Position numbers and translations under genes: made by a program. Of a DNA stretch of 64,000 nt, positions 61,987-64,000 are shown in pieces. The stretch lies in contig JBKBRC010000001.1 in NCBI GenBank assembly GCA_046292345.1, forward strand, positions 124,001 to 188,000, given 5' to 3'. Source of the stretch: JBKBRC01 sp046292345 (lineage in GTDB: Bacteria; Bacteroidota; Rhodothermia; Rhodothermales; Rubricoccaceae). How positions within the stretch are numbered: position 1 is the first letter of the stretch; every line of letters starts with the position of its first letter. The notes under the pieces were generated by a model. It was not told where the DNA came from, did not search any database, and saw only the letters and a list, made by a program, of their open reading frames with translations.

Positions 61987-62658
61987 TCAGTAGTGGCAGG
62001 CGGAGCAGTTCTGCGGCGGCTTGATGCCCTCGGCCTCGACGCGCGCGCGGTTGGCGGCGACGTACTCGGCAAACGACTCGCGGGAGGCGCGCACCTGCTC
62101 GTTGTAGCCCATCACGGTGATGAGCGCCGGGTCGCGAAGGTGCTGCTCGGGCGCGCGGTGGCACTCGAGGCACCAGCCCATCGAGAGCGGCTCGGCCTGG
62201 AAGACGACCTCCATCTGGTCGATGCGGCCATGGCAGGACTCGCACCCGACGCCCACGTTGACGTGCGCCGCGTGTGAGAAGTGAGCGTAGTCCGGCAGGT
62301 GGTGCACCTTCACCCACTCGATCGGCTTGCCCGTGGCCCAGCTCTCGCGCACCGGCAGCAGGCGCACGGACTGCGTCTGGATCTGGCCGTGGCAGTTCAT
62401 GCACGTCTGCGTGCTGGGCACGTTGGCATGGGCCGACTGCTCGACGTGGTTGTGGCAGTACCGGCAGTCCATGGCCAGCTGCCCGGCGTGCAGCACGTGG
62501 CTGAAGGGGACCGGCTGCGTGGGCTGGTAGCCGACTTCGTAGAACCGTGGCGAGAGGTAGTACCACGCCAGGAGCACGAGCACCACGGCGCCACCGAGCG
62601 CGCCGACGAGGGAGAGGACGGGCAGGGCGTTGGCCTTGCGCGGGAAAAGCTGCGGCAT
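61987..62658 (-). CDS. actA: Alternative complex III pentaheme cytochrome c subunit ActA
   Basis: 223 residues from the ATG at 62658. An N-terminal helix (VLSLVGALGGAVVLVLLAWYYL) anchors it; five CXXCH sites are CRYCH (65-69), CMNCH (86-90), CESCH (139-143), CLECH (163-167) and CSACH (218-222). First gene of the act-cta cluster, with a -7-like box 47 nt upstream and a terminator between it and the MATE gene. Confidence 0.95.
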   Translation of the reverse strand: MPQLFPRKANALPVLSLVGALGGAVVLVLLAWYYLSPRFYEVGYQPTQPVPFSHVLHAGQLAMDCRYCHNHVEQSAHANVPSTQTCMNCHGQIQTQSVRLLPVRESWATGKPIEWVKVHHLPDYAHFSHAAHVNVGVGCESCHGRIDQMEVVFQAEPLSMGWCLECHRAPEQHLRDPALITVMGYNEQVRASRESFAEYVAANRARVEAEGIKPPQNCSACHY

Positions 62659-62705
62659 AGCCTTTAGCGTGGAGCGGGCCGGTCGGGGGGGCAGAAAGCG
62701 CCAGA

Positions 62706-62713
62706 GCAAGGTA
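62706..62713 (-). promoter_or_regulatory. Candidate -7 promoter box for the act-cta cluster
   Basis: TACCTTGC on the minus strand, 47 nt before actA, downstream of the MATE terminator. Same octamer as at 44871-44878. Confidence 0.4.
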
Positions 62714-62752
62714 GACCGGCAGATTTCAGGTTGGATCGAAAATAGCTTGAAA

Positions 62753-62778
62753 CGCCCGGCCACGCTCCTGGCCGGGCG
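62753..62778 (-). terminator. Terminator of the MATE gene
   Basis: 10-bp perfect stem (62753-62762 with 62769-62778) and a 6-nt loop, followed on the minus strand by TTTCAAGC and an AT-rich stretch, between the MATE stop and actA. Confidence 0.7.
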
Positions 62779-62826
62779 CACAATCTCGGACGCGCGGCGA
62801 GCGCCTCCCGGGAGCGCCCTGTCTCG

Positions 62827-64000
62827 TCAGGGCACGGCCCTGGCGGGGTCTCCGATCGCCGGCAGGCTGGCTGCGACCGCCTGCCGCTTCATCTCCTGCA
62901 CGCGCAGCGCGAACCGCGTCGTCAGCAACACGGCGGCCGTGGCGAGCCCGCCCGTCAGCCCCCACCAGAGCCCCGGCGCACCGCCGCCCAGCCACAGCCC
63001 GAGCATCGCGCCCGTCCCGAGCCCGACGCCCCAGTAGGCCACGGCGCCAATCAGCATCGGCACGCGCGTGTCCTTGAGGCCGCGCAGCGCGCCCGCCGCT
63101 GCCGCCTGCGTGCCGTCAAAGAGTTGGAACACGGCCGCGACGCCGAGCAGCTGTACCGCCAGCGTGGCCACGGCCGTCTCGCCTCGCCCGCCGGTGTAGA
63201 CCGCGATCACCCACTCCGGGCGGAGCCAGAACAGGAGCGCCGCGCCGAGCATGAACGTGGCCCCGAGCGCCACGGCCACGCCGCCGGCCCGCGCTGCGCC
63301 GCGCACGTCCCCCGCACCGACGGCCTGGCCCACGCGCACCGTCGCGGCCATGCCGATGCCGAGCGGCACCATGAACGTCACGCTCGCGGCGTTGAGTGCC
63401 ACCTGGTGCGCCGCGAGCGCGGCCGTCCCGAGTTGCCCCACGAGCAGCGTCGAGGCCGCGAAGAGGCCCGCCTCGAGCCCGAACGTGGCCCCGATGGGCC
63501 AGCCGAGCCGGAACAGCGCCCGCAGCGCAGCCGGATCGGGGCGGCGCAGCCCGGCAAAGACGCGGTAGGCGCGCAGCGACGGCGCCAGGCGCACGTAGAG
63601 CGCCAGCAGCATGCACATCGTTGTCATCGTCAGCGCCGAGGCCCAGCCCGTCCCGACCACGCCGAGGGCCGGGAAACCGAGCCGGCCGAACATGAGCACG
63701 TAGTTGGCCGACACGTTCACCACCACGCCCAGCAGCACGACCGCGAGCACGGGACGCGGGCGCGCCAGGCCCTCGCAGAACCCGCGCAGGGCCGTCAGCC
63801 ACAGGTTGGGCACGACGCCCCAGCGGATGGCGCGCAGGTAGCCGGCCGCGAGCGCGGCCGTCTCGGGTTCCTGCCGGGCCAGCAGCAGCAGCGGCTCGGC
63901 GTAGCCCAGCAGCAGCACCAGCGGCACGCCCAGCAGCACGCTCAGCCAGAGCCCCTGCCGCGCCGCGCGCCCGACGCCCGCGGCGTCGCCTGCGCCGTGG
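62827..64000 (-). CDS. MATE-family multidrug/Na+ efflux transporter, N-terminus cut off by the window edge
   Basis: At least 391 residues; the frame stays open to the window edge. Several hydrophobic helices, with PNLWLTALRGFCEGLARPRP and VNVSANYVLMFGRLGFPALGVVGTGWASALT (hallmark of the first MATE bundle) and then GTAALAAHQVALNAASVTFMVPLGIGMAATVRVGQAVGAGD (second bundle, the AxQ..vRvGqalGag signature), ending with a basic C-terminus. It exports organic cations in exchange for Na+ or H+. Two or so N-terminal helices are missing. Confidence 0.92.
   Translation of the reverse strand, partial: HGAGDAAGVGRAARQGLWLSVLLGVPLVLLLGYAEPLLLLARQEPETAALAAGYLRAIRWGVVPNLWLTALRGFCEGLARPRPVLAVVLLGVVVNVSANYVLMFGRLGFPALGVVGTGWASALTMTTMCMLLALYVRLAPSLRAYRVFAGLRRPDPAALRALFRLGWPIGATFGLEAGLFAASTLLVGQLGTAALAAHQVALNAASVTFMVPLGIGMAATVRVGQAVGAGDVRGAARAGGVAVALGATFMLGAALLFWLRPEWVIAVYTGGRGETAVATLAVQLLGVAAVFQLFDGTQAAAAGALRGLKDTRVPMLIGAVAYWGVGLGTGAMLGLWLGGGAPGLWWGLTGGLATAAVLLTTRFALRVQEMKRQAVAASLPAIGDPARAVP

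Noticed and set aside
57009..62024. A very long open frame on the plus strand, antisense to actB, actC and actA's neighbour
   Set aside because: It mirrors strongly supported genes with heme, FeS and helix motifs. GC-rich codon usage removes stops from the antisense frames. Its translation has no domain and is rich in Arg, Val, Glu and His.

Overview
The window is one stretch of a very GC-rich bacterial chromosome, with almost no AT-rich DNA and no sign of phage, transposon, rRNA or tRNA. Several genes are Bacteroidota-type: a DUF3822-like gene next to rsmD and coaD, the small protein misnamed 'ABC transporter ATPase', bshA, a TonB-dependent receptor, a PorT-like barrel, and -7 boxes close to TAnnTTTG. 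Together with an alternative complex III / caa3 oxidase cluster and a YS-type (A2) oxidase subunit I, this points to the Rhodothermota (Rhodothermales, perhaps Rubricoccaceae). That placement is inference. Start codons are seldom preceded by a Shine-Dalgarno sequence. A block of exactly 100 N (30257-30356) shows the sequence is a scaffold.

Layout. 1-3226 (minus): operon-like run of a pseudopilin-like protein, a DUF3822/PilM-like protein, rsmD, coaD and a truncated aminotransferase. 3437-8711 (plus): pdxJ, three exported pseudopilin/PilX-like proteins, era. 8699-9979 (minus): pdxB, converging on era with a 13-nt overlap. 10304-14108 (plus): cell-wall hydrolase, EEP-fold lipoprotein, rfbB, HAD phosphatase, and a 69-residue protein with a complete lasso-peptide-type leader motif. 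14188-15638 (minus): fructosamine-kinase-like protein and low-molecular-weight phosphatase. 15789-22758: dxs, small conserved proteins, L,D-transpeptidase, site-2 protease, CAP lipoprotein, DsbD-alpha-like protein. 22887-30135 (minus): rpsF-rpsR-rplI, prfA, a DksA-like protein, cyanophycinase-like peptidase, glmS, DAHP synthase. After the gap, 30546-46307: ECF-like sigma factor with an eRF1-like (baeRF) protein, an outer-membrane barrel, bshA, a kinase-like unknown, a TonB receptor, an MBL hydrolase, an LptF/G permease, rsmI, a thioredoxin-like lipoprotein, a DUF2723 protein, ybeY and hpf.

46398-62658 (minus): metF, then a respiratory cluster transcribed from actA: actABCDEF (menaquinol:cytochrome c oxidoreductase, alternative complex III), a small membrane protein, a SCO copper chaperone, and ctaC (fused CuA and heme c), ctaD, ctaE, ctaF of a caa3 oxidase. 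Electrons would pass from menaquinol through the ACIII hemes and FeS centres to the oxidase, probably as a supercomplex. A truncated MATE exporter ends the window.

Pathway links: dxs makes DXP, which PdxJ condenses with the product of the PdxB branch to form vitamin B6. GlmS supplies amino sugar for wall and bacillithiol precursors, and BshA starts bacillithiol synthesis. The most unusual items are the orphan lasso-type precursor (13899-14108), the sigma/baeRF pair, a structured 324-nt divergent spacer (9980-10303), and at least nine short tandem repeats of 12-22 bp, each with its own unit and nearly all in spacers or at gene ends.
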